13,936 nucleotides of DNA. It comes from Oscillospiraceae bacterium (GTDB taxonomy: Bacteria > Bacillota > Clostridia > Oscillospirales > Ruminococcaceae). Under the pieces are notes generated by a model, which did no database searches, had not been told where the DNA came from, and was given only the letters and a program-made list of their open reading frames with translations. A program made the translations under genes and the position numbers. This document shows positions 9,098-13,936 of the stretch, one piece after another. Numbering within the stretch: the first letter of the stretch is position 1; the number at the start of each line of letters is the position of its first letter. The stretch spans positions 1 through 13,936 of the forward strand of contig JAHZHS010000045.1 of the NCBI GenBank assembly GCA_019420135.1, given 5' to 3'.

Positions 9098-9134
9098 TTT
9101 GTAACAATTTGGTAACTTTTTTGTGATTTACTAA
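9098..9134 (+). promoter_or_regulatory. AT-rich promoter-like region with phased repeats before yhbY
   Basis: The gap 9068-9170 is clearly AT-richer than the genes around it. It holds three related octamer/nonamer words, TTTGTAAC (9098-9105), TTTGGTAAC (9108-9116) and TTTGTGAT (9120-9127), starting 10 and 12 bases apart. The best sigma-A-type pairing is TTGTAA (9099-9104), then 17 bases, then TGTGAT (9122-9127), each matching consensus at four of six positions; TACTAA (9129-9134) is another -10-like word. A promoter for yhbY-nadD is plausible here, but the exact boxes are not certain. Confidence 0.4.
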
Positions 9135-9170
9135 GACAGCGCCGTATGGCGATAGAAAAAGGAGAATCCT

Positions 9171-9476
9171 ATGCTTTCAAGCAAACAGCGTGCGGCCCTG
9201 CGTGCCGCGGCCAATCCCCTGGAGCCGGTGTTTCAGATCGGCAAGGGGGAGATCGACGACACCCTGACCGCCGCCGTGGCGGACTGCCTGGCAGCCCGGG
9301 AGCTGATCAAGCTCAAGGTGCTGGAAAACAGTGAGTATTCCGCCCGGGAAGCCGCCGACATTCTGGCAGAGGCCACCGGTGCCGACTGCGTGCAGGTCAT
9401 TGGCCGCAAGTTCGTCCTCTTCCTGAAAAAGAAGAAGGATTCGGACTTTGACGCCATCCTCGCCAAAGTAAAATGA
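9171..9476 (+). CDS. yhbY: YhbY-type CRM-domain RNA-binding protein
   Basis: A 101-residue protein made almost entirely of one CRM domain, a small RNA-binding fold found on pre-ribosomal particles; a role in large-subunit assembly is the accepted idea, though the precise activity is unsettled. The typical pattern is present: LSSKQRAALRAAANPLEPVFQIGKGE (split here as residues 2-27), then LAARELIKLKVLENS and the final strand VIGRKFVLFLKKKK with its basic tail. Length equals the usual size of about 96-100. The ATG at 9171 is preceded by AAGGAG (9159-9164); an upstream ATG at 9146 opens a different, shadow frame. It overlaps nadD by ATGA, the standard Firmicutes neighbour, and probably opens a transcription unit. 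Confidence 0.92.
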   Translation: MLSSKQRAALRAAANPLEPVFQIGKGEIDDTLTAAVADCLAARELIKLKVLENSEYSAREAADILAEATGADCVQVIGRKFVLFLKKKKDSDFDAILAKVK

Positions 9477-10078
9477 AACTGCTGCTGTACGGCGGTACCT
9501 TTGACCCGCCCCATCTCGGCCATATGAATAATCTGCGCGCGGCCATGGACCTGGTCGGTCCCGACCGGGTCATTGTCATGCCTGCGGGCATTCCGCCCCA
9601 CAAGGCGGCCAGCTCCACCCCCGCCGAACAGCGCCTGGCCATGTGTGCCTGTTTTACGGCGCTGGGCCCGGGCGTGGGGGTCAGCCGTTGGGAGATCGAC
9701 CGCGGCGGGCGCAGCTATACGGTGGAAACGCTGGAGATGCTTCACCGTGCCTATCTGGGGGCCGAGCTTTACCTCAGCGTGGGCAGCGATATGCTGCTGA
9801 CCTTCCGGGAGTGGCGCAGCTGGCGGCATATCCTGGAACTGGCCACCCTGGTGGTGGAAAGCCGTCAGGGCGGTGATGCCCCCGCGCTGCACCGCATGGC
9901 CGACAGCCTGAAGGAAGACGGCGGGCGCATCCTGTTTGCCCATGCCCCGGCCTTCGAGTGCGCCTCCAGCACCCTGCGGGCCCGGCTGCGGGCAGGGGAT
10001 GACAGCGCCCGCAAGTTGCTTCCGCCGCCGGTGCCGGAACTGATTAAAAAATACAGCCTGTATAAGCAGAATGCTTAA
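9473..10078 (+). CDS. nadD: Nicotinate-nucleotide adenylyltransferase NadD
   Basis: A 201-residue enzyme that joins nicotinate mononucleotide and ATP to form deamido-NAD, the shared step of de novo and salvage NAD synthesis. The nucleotidyltransferase signature GGTFDPPHLGH (7-17) supplies H14 and H17 of the HxGH-type motif. Other marks are MPAGIPPHK (36-44), the strand and helix SYTVETLEML (81-90), SVGSDMLLTFREW (102-114), the ATP-binding CASSTLRARLRAG (163-175) in place of the usual ISST-x-IR, and the C-terminal YSLYK. The start overlaps the yhbY stop with no strong ribosome site of its own, so reinitiation after yhbY is likely. The stop TAA is followed by an AT-rich gap. yqeK is the usual next gene in Firmicutes. 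Confidence 0.96.
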   Translation: MKLLLYGGTFDPPHLGHMNNLRAAMDLVGPDRVIVMPAGIPPHKAASSTPAEQRLAMCACFTALGPGVGVSRWEIDRGGRSYTVETLEMLHRAYLGAELYLSVGSDMLLTFREWRSWRHILELATLVVESRQGGDAPALHRMADSLKEDGGRILFAHAPAFECASSTLRARLRAGDDSARKLLPPPVPELIKKYSLYKQNA

Positions 10079-10131
10079 ATACAGGATGGAATGGAATAAA
10101 ACGACGTACCAGCGTATATTGCAAAAAGAAA

Positions 10132-10159
10132 TCGACGAAAAGACGAAGATAAATACAAT
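10132..10159 (+). promoter_or_regulatory. Candidate sigma-A promoter for yqeK-lcp-rsfS
   Basis: The 123-base gap between nadD and yqeK is strongly AT-rich in a GC-rich setting. It holds a good -10 box, TACAAT (10154-10159), five of six to consensus. Sixteen bases upstream is TCGACG (10132-10137), which matches the -35 consensus at four of six positions. Further -10-like words, TAATAT (10163-10168) and TATAAA (10166-10171), lie just downstream. The gap location and base composition support a promoter; which boxes are used is inference. Confidence 0.45.
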
Positions 10160-10187
10160 TCGTAATATAAAACGTTAAAATTACGAA
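10159..10187. repeat. Perfect 8-bp inverted repeat between promoter and yqeK ribosome site
   Basis: TTCGTAAT (10159-10166) is repeated in inverted form as ATTACGAA (10180-10187), separated by 13 bases that contain the palindrome AACGTT (10171-10176). The dyad starts on the last base of the proposed -10 box TACAAT and ends at the beginning of the purine-rich ribosome site AAAGGGAG (10186-10193). This geometry fits a repressor operator. As RNA it could form a weak AT-rich hairpin close to the ribosome site. There is no following U-tract, so it is not an intrinsic terminator. Confidence 0.5.
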
Positions 10188-10201
10188 AGGGAGAATTCTG
10201 C

Positions 10202-10777
10202 ATGACCTGCAAGGAAGCCAAGGAACTGGTAAAATCCCGGCTGGGAGAGAAGCGGTACCACCACACATTGAATGTGAAAAAAATGGCGGTGGCGCTGGCC
10301 GAGCGGTGGGGAGCCGACCCGGAGAAAGCTGCCCTTGCGGCACTGCTGCATGACAGCGCCAAGGAGCTGTCCCGTGCCGAGTTATTGCAGATTTTCCATG
10401 ACAATGCTATAATAGCAAATAATGCTGCCCAGCGGCCTGCGCCTGTGTGGCACGGGCTGGCCGCGGCAATTCTGTGCCAGACGAGATGGGGCGTCACCGA
10501 CCCGGAAATTCTTTCCGCCATCCGCTGCCACACCACCGGCAAGGCTTCCATGAGCCTGCTGGATAAAATCATCTATATGGCTGATATGACCAGCGAGGAG
10601 CGGGACTTTCCCGGTGTCGAGGCGCTGCGCAAGCTGGAGTTTGAGGATCTGGATCTTGCCCTGTGCACCGCGCTGGAGCAAAGCCTTCAGTTTGTGAAAG
10701 AGGGCGGCAAGCCGGTCGATCCCGAAAGCCTTGCCGCACTGGAGGATGTGCGCAGTACCATCGCGCACCGCACCTGA
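10202..10777 (+). CDS. yqeK: YqeK-type HD-domain hydrolase (symmetrical Ap4A hydrolase family)
   Basis: A 191-residue HD-superfamily phosphohydrolase. Members of the YqeK family hydrolyse diadenosine tetraphosphate to two ADP using a di-iron centre. The metal ligands are visible in order: the RYHHT motif (18-22, H21 most likely), HD in LLHDSAK (H50, D51), WHG (H84), CHTTG (H110) and YMAD (D128). Length is typical. The ATG follows GGGAG (10189-10193) by eight bases. The gene sits after nadD, as in Bacillus and many clostridia, and in front of an LCP gene and rsfS, again a conserved order. A promoter-like sequence and a dyad lie immediately upstream, so it may begin its own transcription unit. 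Family assignment is firm; substrate is inferred from relatives. Confidence 0.93.
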   Translation: MTCKEAKELVKSRLGEKRYHHTLNVKKMAVALAERWGADPEKAALAALLHDSAKELSRAELLQIFHDNAIIANNAAQRPAPVWHGLAAAILCQTRWGVTDPEILSAIRCHTTGKASMSLLDKIIYMADMTSEERDFPGVEALRKLEFEDLDLALCTALEQSLQFVKEGGKPVDPESLAALEDVRSTIAHRT

Positions 10778-10844
10778 AAGACCCCTGTACCGTCTGGGGA
10801 CAAACGCCCGAAACCCAATGTGAAAATTGCAGGAGGAGCAGCCA

Positions 10845-12914
10845 ATGAGCGAGCCTCGGAAAATCAATATCGGCGGGGGACATCACAGCACCCCAAGCAA
10901 CGCGCAGACCGTCTATCATGCGGGCGATGCCCAGGCAGCATCCGGACGCGCAGTCAATACCGGTGCAGCTGGGAACCACCCGGACGATGCCGCTGCCCGG
11001 GAAGCTGCCCGCCGCCGTTACGAGCAGCAGCGCGCTGCCTCCCGCCGCGGATATGAGGATGTCCGTCTGGAGGAAGCACGCGCCAAGGCCCGTGCCGACG
11101 CCGAGGCTGCCCGGCTGCGCCGCAGCCAGCAGTTCCCCCGTGTACAGCAGGCTCCGGGAGCCCGGGTCCAGCATCTGGATCTGAGCCGTGCCCAGGGCAG
11201 CAAGCCCATGTACGATATCAACAACGATGCCGAGTTTGAGGCCCGGCAGCGGCGCCGCGCCCAGGCCCAGGCGGCTGCCCGTCAGCAGCAGTCTGCCGCT
11301 CCGGCGGGGGCTGCACAGCCTTCCCGGACTGCCCCGCGTCAGGTTGGCCGCACTGCCGCCTCCTCCACCCATACGCAGACAAGCGGTCGGACGATTCATC
11401 GGGCTGCCGCGGATCAGAAAACGGTGCGCACCGTTCAGCCTGCTGCCCAACCGACAAACACCCAGACCACCAGTGCTGCCGCAGCCGCCAGTGCCGCGGC
11501 GGCGAAGGCTGCACGCTCGGGGTCCGGACGCAGCGCAGGCAGCACGGGATCTTCTGCCTATACAAGGTCGGGGGCTGCCTCCGGTTCTTCTGCTGGCGGA
11601 AAGCCTCCCAAAGGACCTGGCCGCGGGAAAAAAGGCGGCGGGGACGACGGAAGCGGAAAAGGCAAGGGCAAGGGCGGCAAACGCAAAGTTACCTGGTGGA
11701 AAATCCTGCTGGGAACCGTGCTGGTGATTGCCCTGATCTTTGCCGGAACCATCGGCGTCATTATGAACGCCATCCGTCCCACAGCGGGCTCCATCTCCAT
11801 CAGTGAGCTCATCAATACCCCCAAGGGCCTGGACGGCCAGCAGCTGAACATTCTGGTGCTGGGTATCGACCGCAGCGCCCAGGGCGGAGACATGGCCGCA
11901 GGCTCCACCAACGACAGCCAGGCCAACGACGGCAACACCGACATGATCATGTATGTGCAGCTGGACTTTGTCAATGATGAGGTCCGCATGCTGCAGATTC
12001 CCCGGAATATCCTTGTCACCACCGACTACGATGTATCTCACAACTACCAGATTAATAACGTTGCCATCACCCAGGGCAGCGACGGCAATAACAACTACGA
12101 TGCCCTGGCCACCCTCATCAATGAGCAGCTGGGTCTGTATATCGACGGTTATGTAGCCATCCGCCTGGAGGCTCTGGTGGAACTGGTGGATACCCTGGGC
12201 CCCATTCAGGTCTTTGTGCCGGAGGAAATCACCTACCGGGATGACAACGGCAACGTGACCAGCCACCTGGACCAGGGCCTGCAGTGGATGGACGGCGCCA
12301 CCGCCGAGTTCTTCCTCCGCGCCCGCAAGACCTACGCCCAGAGCGATATCCAGCGCCTGAACGTGCAGCGGTACTTCTACTCCGCCATGTTCGCACGCCT
12401 GCGGGCCATGACAGTGTGGGACGTGGCCAAGATCCTGCCTGTGGTCATGAACTATATGGAGACCGATCTGCCGGTTTCCCAGCTGGTCAGCGCGGCGGTC
12501 AGCATGCTCAAGGTCAGCAGCGACCATATCATGCTGTGCCAGGTCCCCGTCTATATGGGACAGCTCTATTATCAGAAAAACGACATTGATGTGATTTATC
12601 GCCAGGGAACGGCGGATCTGCTCAACCAGTACTTCCGCACGGCGGAGACCCAGATGACGGCGGATCAGCTGAAGGTCTGCGACAATGTGGTGGATCTGGG
12701 CAACCGTACTCCCACCGATCCCAATGTCCAGTTTATGGGAACGATCAACCAGGACGTGGTGGATTCCGCCAACGAATCCGGAGTAGAGACCGATCCCAAC
12801 GCAACCTATGACCTTCCCACCGAGACCGCCGCACCGGAAGGGGAGGGCACCGATTCTTCGGGTAGCACCGACAGCTCGGATTCCTCGACTGACGAGGCCG
12901 ACGACGCGGCATAA
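10845..12914 (+). CDS. LytR-CpsA-Psr (LCP) family cell-wall glycopolymer ligase with long N-terminal extension
   Basis: A 689-residue membrane protein of the family that transfers undecaprenyl-linked glycopolymers (teichoic acids, capsule and similar) onto peptidoglycan. Residues 1 to about 283 form a hydrophilic, Ala/Gln/Arg/Ser-rich, probably disordered cytoplasmic region ending in a Gly/Lys-rich stretch (about 251-282). One membrane segment follows (about 284-309, WWKILLGTVLVIALIF). The extracellular LCP domain (about 334-520) shows LNILVLGIDRS (334-344), NTDMIMYVQLD (364-374), LQIPRN (383-388), YQINNVAITQG (401-411) and the arginine-rich RARKTYAQSDIQRLNVQRYF (492-511). The C-terminus is an acidic Ser/Thr/Asp/Glu tail. 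The arginine usual in the R[ST]D motif is Asn364 here, and the lysine usual in KIN is Gln402. The ATG at 10845 is preferred over an in-frame TTG at 10827 because AGGAGGAG (10831-10838) lies six bases before it. The substrate is not known. Confidence 0.9.
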   Translation: MSEPRKINIGGGHHSTPSNAQTVYHAGDAQAASGRAVNTGAAGNHPDDAAAREAARRRYEQQRAASRRGYEDVRLEEARAKARADAEAARLRRSQQFPRVQQAPGARVQHLDLSRAQGSKPMYDINNDAEFEARQRRRAQAQAAARQQQSAAPAGAAQPSRTAPRQVGRTAASSTHTQTSGRTIHRAAADQKTVRTVQPAAQPTNTQTTSAAAAASAAAAKAARSGSGRSAGSTGSSAYTRSGAASGSSAGGKPPKGPGRGKKGGGDDGSGKGKGKGGKRKVTWWKILLGTVLVIALIFAGTIGVIMNAIRPTAGSISISELINTPKGLDGQQLNILVLGIDRSAQGGDMAAGSTNDSQANDGNTDMIMYVQLDFVNDEVRMLQIPRNILVTTDYDVSHNYQINNVAITQGSDGNNNYDALATLINEQLGLYIDGYVAIRLEALVELVDTLGPIQVFVPEEITYRDDNGNVTSHLDQGLQWMDGATAEFFLRARKTYAQSDIQRLNVQRYFYSAMFARLRAMTVWDVAKILPVVMNYMETDLPVSQLVSAAVSMLKVSSDHIMLCQVPVYMGQLYYQKNDIDVIYRQGTADLLNQYFRTAETQMTADQLKVCDNVVDLGNRTPTDPNVQFMGTINQDVVDSANESGVETDPNATYDLPTETAAPEGEGTDSSGSTDSSDSSTDEADDAA

Positions 12915-12917
12915 TAA

Positions 12918-12960
12918 GGAAAACCCCGGCAGGCCCCCGCAAAAACGGCAGGGGCTTTCC
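12918..12960 (+). terminator. GC-rich hairpin after the LCP gene, probable terminator or attenuator
   Basis: Two competing stems can form. The compact one pairs GCCCCCGC (12933-12940) with GCAGGGGC (12948-12955) around AAAAACG, with one C-A mismatch, followed by TTTCC and a T-rich stretch, TTGTTGT (12964-12970). The wider one pairs GGAAAACCCC (12918-12927) with GGGGCTTTCC (12951-12960), nine of ten positions. The first looks like an intrinsic terminator with a poor U-tract. It would reduce rather than abolish read-through into rsfS, which starts 38 bases further on. Confidence 0.5.
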
Positions 12961-12997
12961 GGCTTGTTGTAAGGAAAAAGCAAACAGGAGGAACCGC

Positions 12998-13381
12998 ATG
13001 GAAAGCAAAGAACTTGCCATTGCACTGGCGCGGGCGCTGGATGCCAAGAAAGCGCGGAATATTCGCGTCATCCGCGTACACGACCTGACCACCGTGACCG
13101 ACTACTTTGTCATCGCCACCGGTACGTCCACCACCCACGTGGGCGCCCTGGCCGACGAGGCGGATTTCCAGCTGGGCCGCATGGGGGTCAACGTTCTGCG
13201 CACCGAGGGCCATGACGGCAAGCGCTGGATCCTTTTGGATTACGGCAGTGTCATCGTCCACGTATTCACCCAGGAAGCCCATGACTTCTATGATCTGGAG
13301 CATCTGTGGGCGGACGGCGAGACGATGCCGGAATCCGAGTGGCGTCTGCCGGAGGACCGTGCAGACGGCGAAGCACAGTGA
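12998..13381 (+). CDS. rsfS: Ribosomal silencing factor RsfS
   Basis: A 127-residue protein of the RsfS/DUF143 family that binds ribosomal protein uL14 on the large subunit and blocks joining of the subunits, lowering translation in stationary phase or starvation. The single domain covers about residues 3-107. Visible marks are DLTTVTDYFVIATGTS (29-44), TEGHDGKRWILLDYGSVIVHVF (split at 69-78 and 79-90) and the closing FYDLEHLW (97-104). A short acidic tail follows. The start has a near-ideal AGGAGGAA (12986-12993) five bases before the ATG. It lies between an LCP gene and leuS, the order seen in many clostridia, and is flanked on both sides by GC-rich hairpins. Confidence 0.95.
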   Translation: MESKELAIALARALDAKKARNIRVIRVHDLTTVTDYFVIATGTSTTHVGALADEADFQLGRMGVNVLRTEGHDGKRWILLDYGSVIVHVFTQEAHDFYDLEHLWADGETMPESEWRLPEDRADGEAQ

Positions 13382-13385
13382 CCGA

Positions 13386-13428
13386 CAGGGCAGGCCCCGC
13401 GTGTACAAAACGCGCAGGGCCTGCCCTG
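13386..13428. terminator. Very stable hairpin between rsfS and leuS (possible terminator lacking a U-tract)
   Basis: CAGGGCAGGCCC (13386-13397) pairs perfectly over 12 bp with GGGCCTGCCCTG (13417-13428). Inside, GCGTGT (13399-13404) can continue the stem with ACGCGC (13410-13415) after one mismatch and with one G-U pair, leaving the loop ACAAA. The bases after it (CTGCGCCGAAAGG) are not T-rich, and the opposite strand also lacks a T-run, so it is not a textbook intrinsic terminator. It could slow or stop transcription, protect the 3' end of the rsfS message, or belong to a leuS leader. Confidence 0.5.
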
Positions 13429-13441
13429 CTGCGCCGAAAGG

Positions 13442-13473
13442 TATATATAGTCAAAACAGCGGGCAAGACCCGC
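13442..13473 (+). promoter_or_regulatory. leuS leader: TATATATAG element and small hairpin
   Basis: TATATATAG (13442-13450) resembles a -10 box, the only AT-rich word in the rsfS-leuS gap, but no -35 box is recognisable 16-18 bases upstream, where the hairpin lies. Just downstream, GCGGG (13459-13463) and CCCGC (13469-13473) can form a five-bp stem with the loop CAAGA, ending four bases before the ribosome site GGGGAGAG (13477-13484). No T-box motif is visible, and the whole gap is only 111 bases. Confidence 0.25.
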
Positions 13474-13492
13474 ATTGGGGAGAGATCGAATC

Positions 13493-13936
13493 GTGAAATA
13501 TGATTTCAAAGCAGTAGAGGCCAAATGGCAGAAGGTGTGGGAGGACGAAGATACCTTCCATGTTGAGATCGACAAGTCGAAGCCGAAGTTTTACGCGCTG
13601 GTGGAGTTCCCGTACCCCTCGGCGGCAGGCCTGCATGTGGGACACCCCCGCAGCTACACCGCCCTGGACATCGTGGCCCGTAAAAAGCGTCAGTGCGGCT
13701 ATAACGTGCTGTATCCCATGGGCTGGGACGCTTTCGGCCTGCCCACCGAGAACTATGCCCTGAAAAACCACATCAACCCCGAGATCGTGACGGCCAAGAA
13801 CGTGGCCCGCTTCAAGGCACAGCTCAAGAGCCTGGGCTTGTCCTTTGACTGGGACCGCGAGATCAACACCACCGATCCCGAATACTACAAGTGGACCCAG
13901 TGGATCTTCCTGCAGCTGTACAAGCACGGCCTGGCC
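13493..13936 (+). CDS. leuS: Leucyl-tRNA synthetase, N-terminal part (3' end outside the window)
   Basis: The first 148 codons of the class Ia synthetase that charges tRNA-Leu, running open to the window edge. The N-terminus MKYDFKAVEAKWQKVWED is the usual LeuS opening. PYPSAAGLHVGHPRSYT (40-56) contains the HIGH-type ATP site as HVGH (48-51). YPMGWDAFGLPTENYA (74-89) and WTQWIFLQLYKHGLA (134-148) are also typical of bacterial LeuS. The editing domain and KMSKS loop lie beyond the window. The start codon is GTG at 13493, chosen because the protein begins exactly at the family N-terminus and GGGGAGAG (13477-13484) lies upstream. It probably belongs to the rsfS transcription unit or has its own promoter in the 111-base gap. 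Confidence 0.96.
   Translation, partial: MKYDFKAVEAKWQKVWEDEDTFHVEIDKSKPKFYALVEFPYPSAAGLHVGHPRSYTALDIVARKKRQCGYNVLYPMGWDAFGLPTENYALKNHINPEIVTAKNVARFKAQLKSLGLSFDWDREINTTDPEYYKWTQWIFLQLYKHGLA

Noticed and set aside
10827..10844. Alternative TTG start for the LCP gene.
   Set aside because: It would put the ribosome site AGGAGGAG inside the coding sequence; the ATG at 10845 is ideally spaced from it.
10778..10844. Possible hairpin CCCC...GGGG between yqeK and the LCP gene.
   Set aside because: Only four pairs with a ten-base loop and no U-tract; not distinguishable from chance in GC-rich DNA.
10569..13025. An 818-codon open frame on the - strand opposite yqeK and the LCP gene.
   Set aside because: Same antisense GC-bias artefact; it spans several sense genes and the intergenic hairpin and matches no family I recognise.
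13382..13492. T-box riboswitch upstream of leuS.
   Set aside because: The gap is too short, and neither the conserved T-box sequence nor an antiterminator/terminator pair with a U-run is present.
13401..13496. A GTG-started 31-codon frame whose TGA overlaps the leuS GTG, considered as a leader peptide.
   Set aside because: No ribosome site, it starts inside the strong hairpin, and it contains no leucine codons, so it does not fit a leucine attenuator.
1..13936. Search for mobile elements, CRISPR arrays, tRNA/rRNA genes, toxin-antitoxin pairs or defence genes.
   Set aside because: All space is filled by recognised housekeeping genes with short gaps; no transposase, direct-repeat array, integrase or cloverleaf sequence was seen.

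Overview
The window is a dense run of housekeeping genes, all on the + strand, from a GC-rich Gram-positive bacterium of the Clostridia. The gene content and order (topA-trmFO, rnc-smc-ftsY, yhbY-nadD-yqeK-lcp-rsfS-leuS), strong AGGAGG-type ribosome sites, a strong preference for G/C at third codon positions and Ala/Glu-rich proteins suggest an Oscillospiraceae/Ruminococcaceae gut bacterium of the Faecalibacterium-Gemmiger-Subdoligranulum type. That placement is an inference from gene order and composition, not from a search.

Layout. Bases 2-751 are the 3' end of topA (DNA topoisomerase I) with three C-terminal zinc ribbons. trmFO (folate-dependent tRNA m5U54 methyltransferase) follows, then plsX (phospholipid synthesis), rnc (RNase III), smc (chromosome condensation), ftsY (SRP receptor) and rdgB (nucleotide pool cleaning). 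These are tightly packed, with ATGA overlaps at plsX/rnc and ftsY/rdgB, and look like one long transcription unit. An AT-rich 103-base gap (9068-9170) opens a second unit: yhbY (ribosome-associated CRM protein) and nadD (NAD synthesis), again joined by an ATGA overlap. A 123-base AT-rich gap (10079-10201), with a promoter-like -10 and a perfect 8-bp inverted repeat, leads into yqeK (Ap4A hydrolase family), a large LytR-CpsA-Psr (LCP) cell-wall ligase and rsfS (ribosome silencing factor). GC-rich hairpins lie on both sides of rsfS. The window ends in the first 148 codons of leuS (leucyl-tRNA synthetase).

How the genes fit together. The set covers DNA topology and segregation (topA, smc), RNA and ribosome maturation (trmFO, rnc, yhbY, rsfS, leuS), membrane and envelope biogenesis (plsX, ftsY, lcp) and nucleotide or cofactor homeostasis (rdgB, nadD, yqeK). 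No mobile element, CRISPR array, tRNA, rRNA or defence system was seen. No stretch without a gene exceeds about 125 bases.

No new biological system stands out. The points most worth checking are: the LCP protein, with a disordered cytoplasmic N-terminus of about 280 residues and departures from family motifs; the operator-like dyad before yqeK; the strong hairpin without a U-tract before leuS, in a leader too short for a T-box; the phased repeats before yhbY; an insertion in RdgB; and the direct plsX-rnc junction without acpP.
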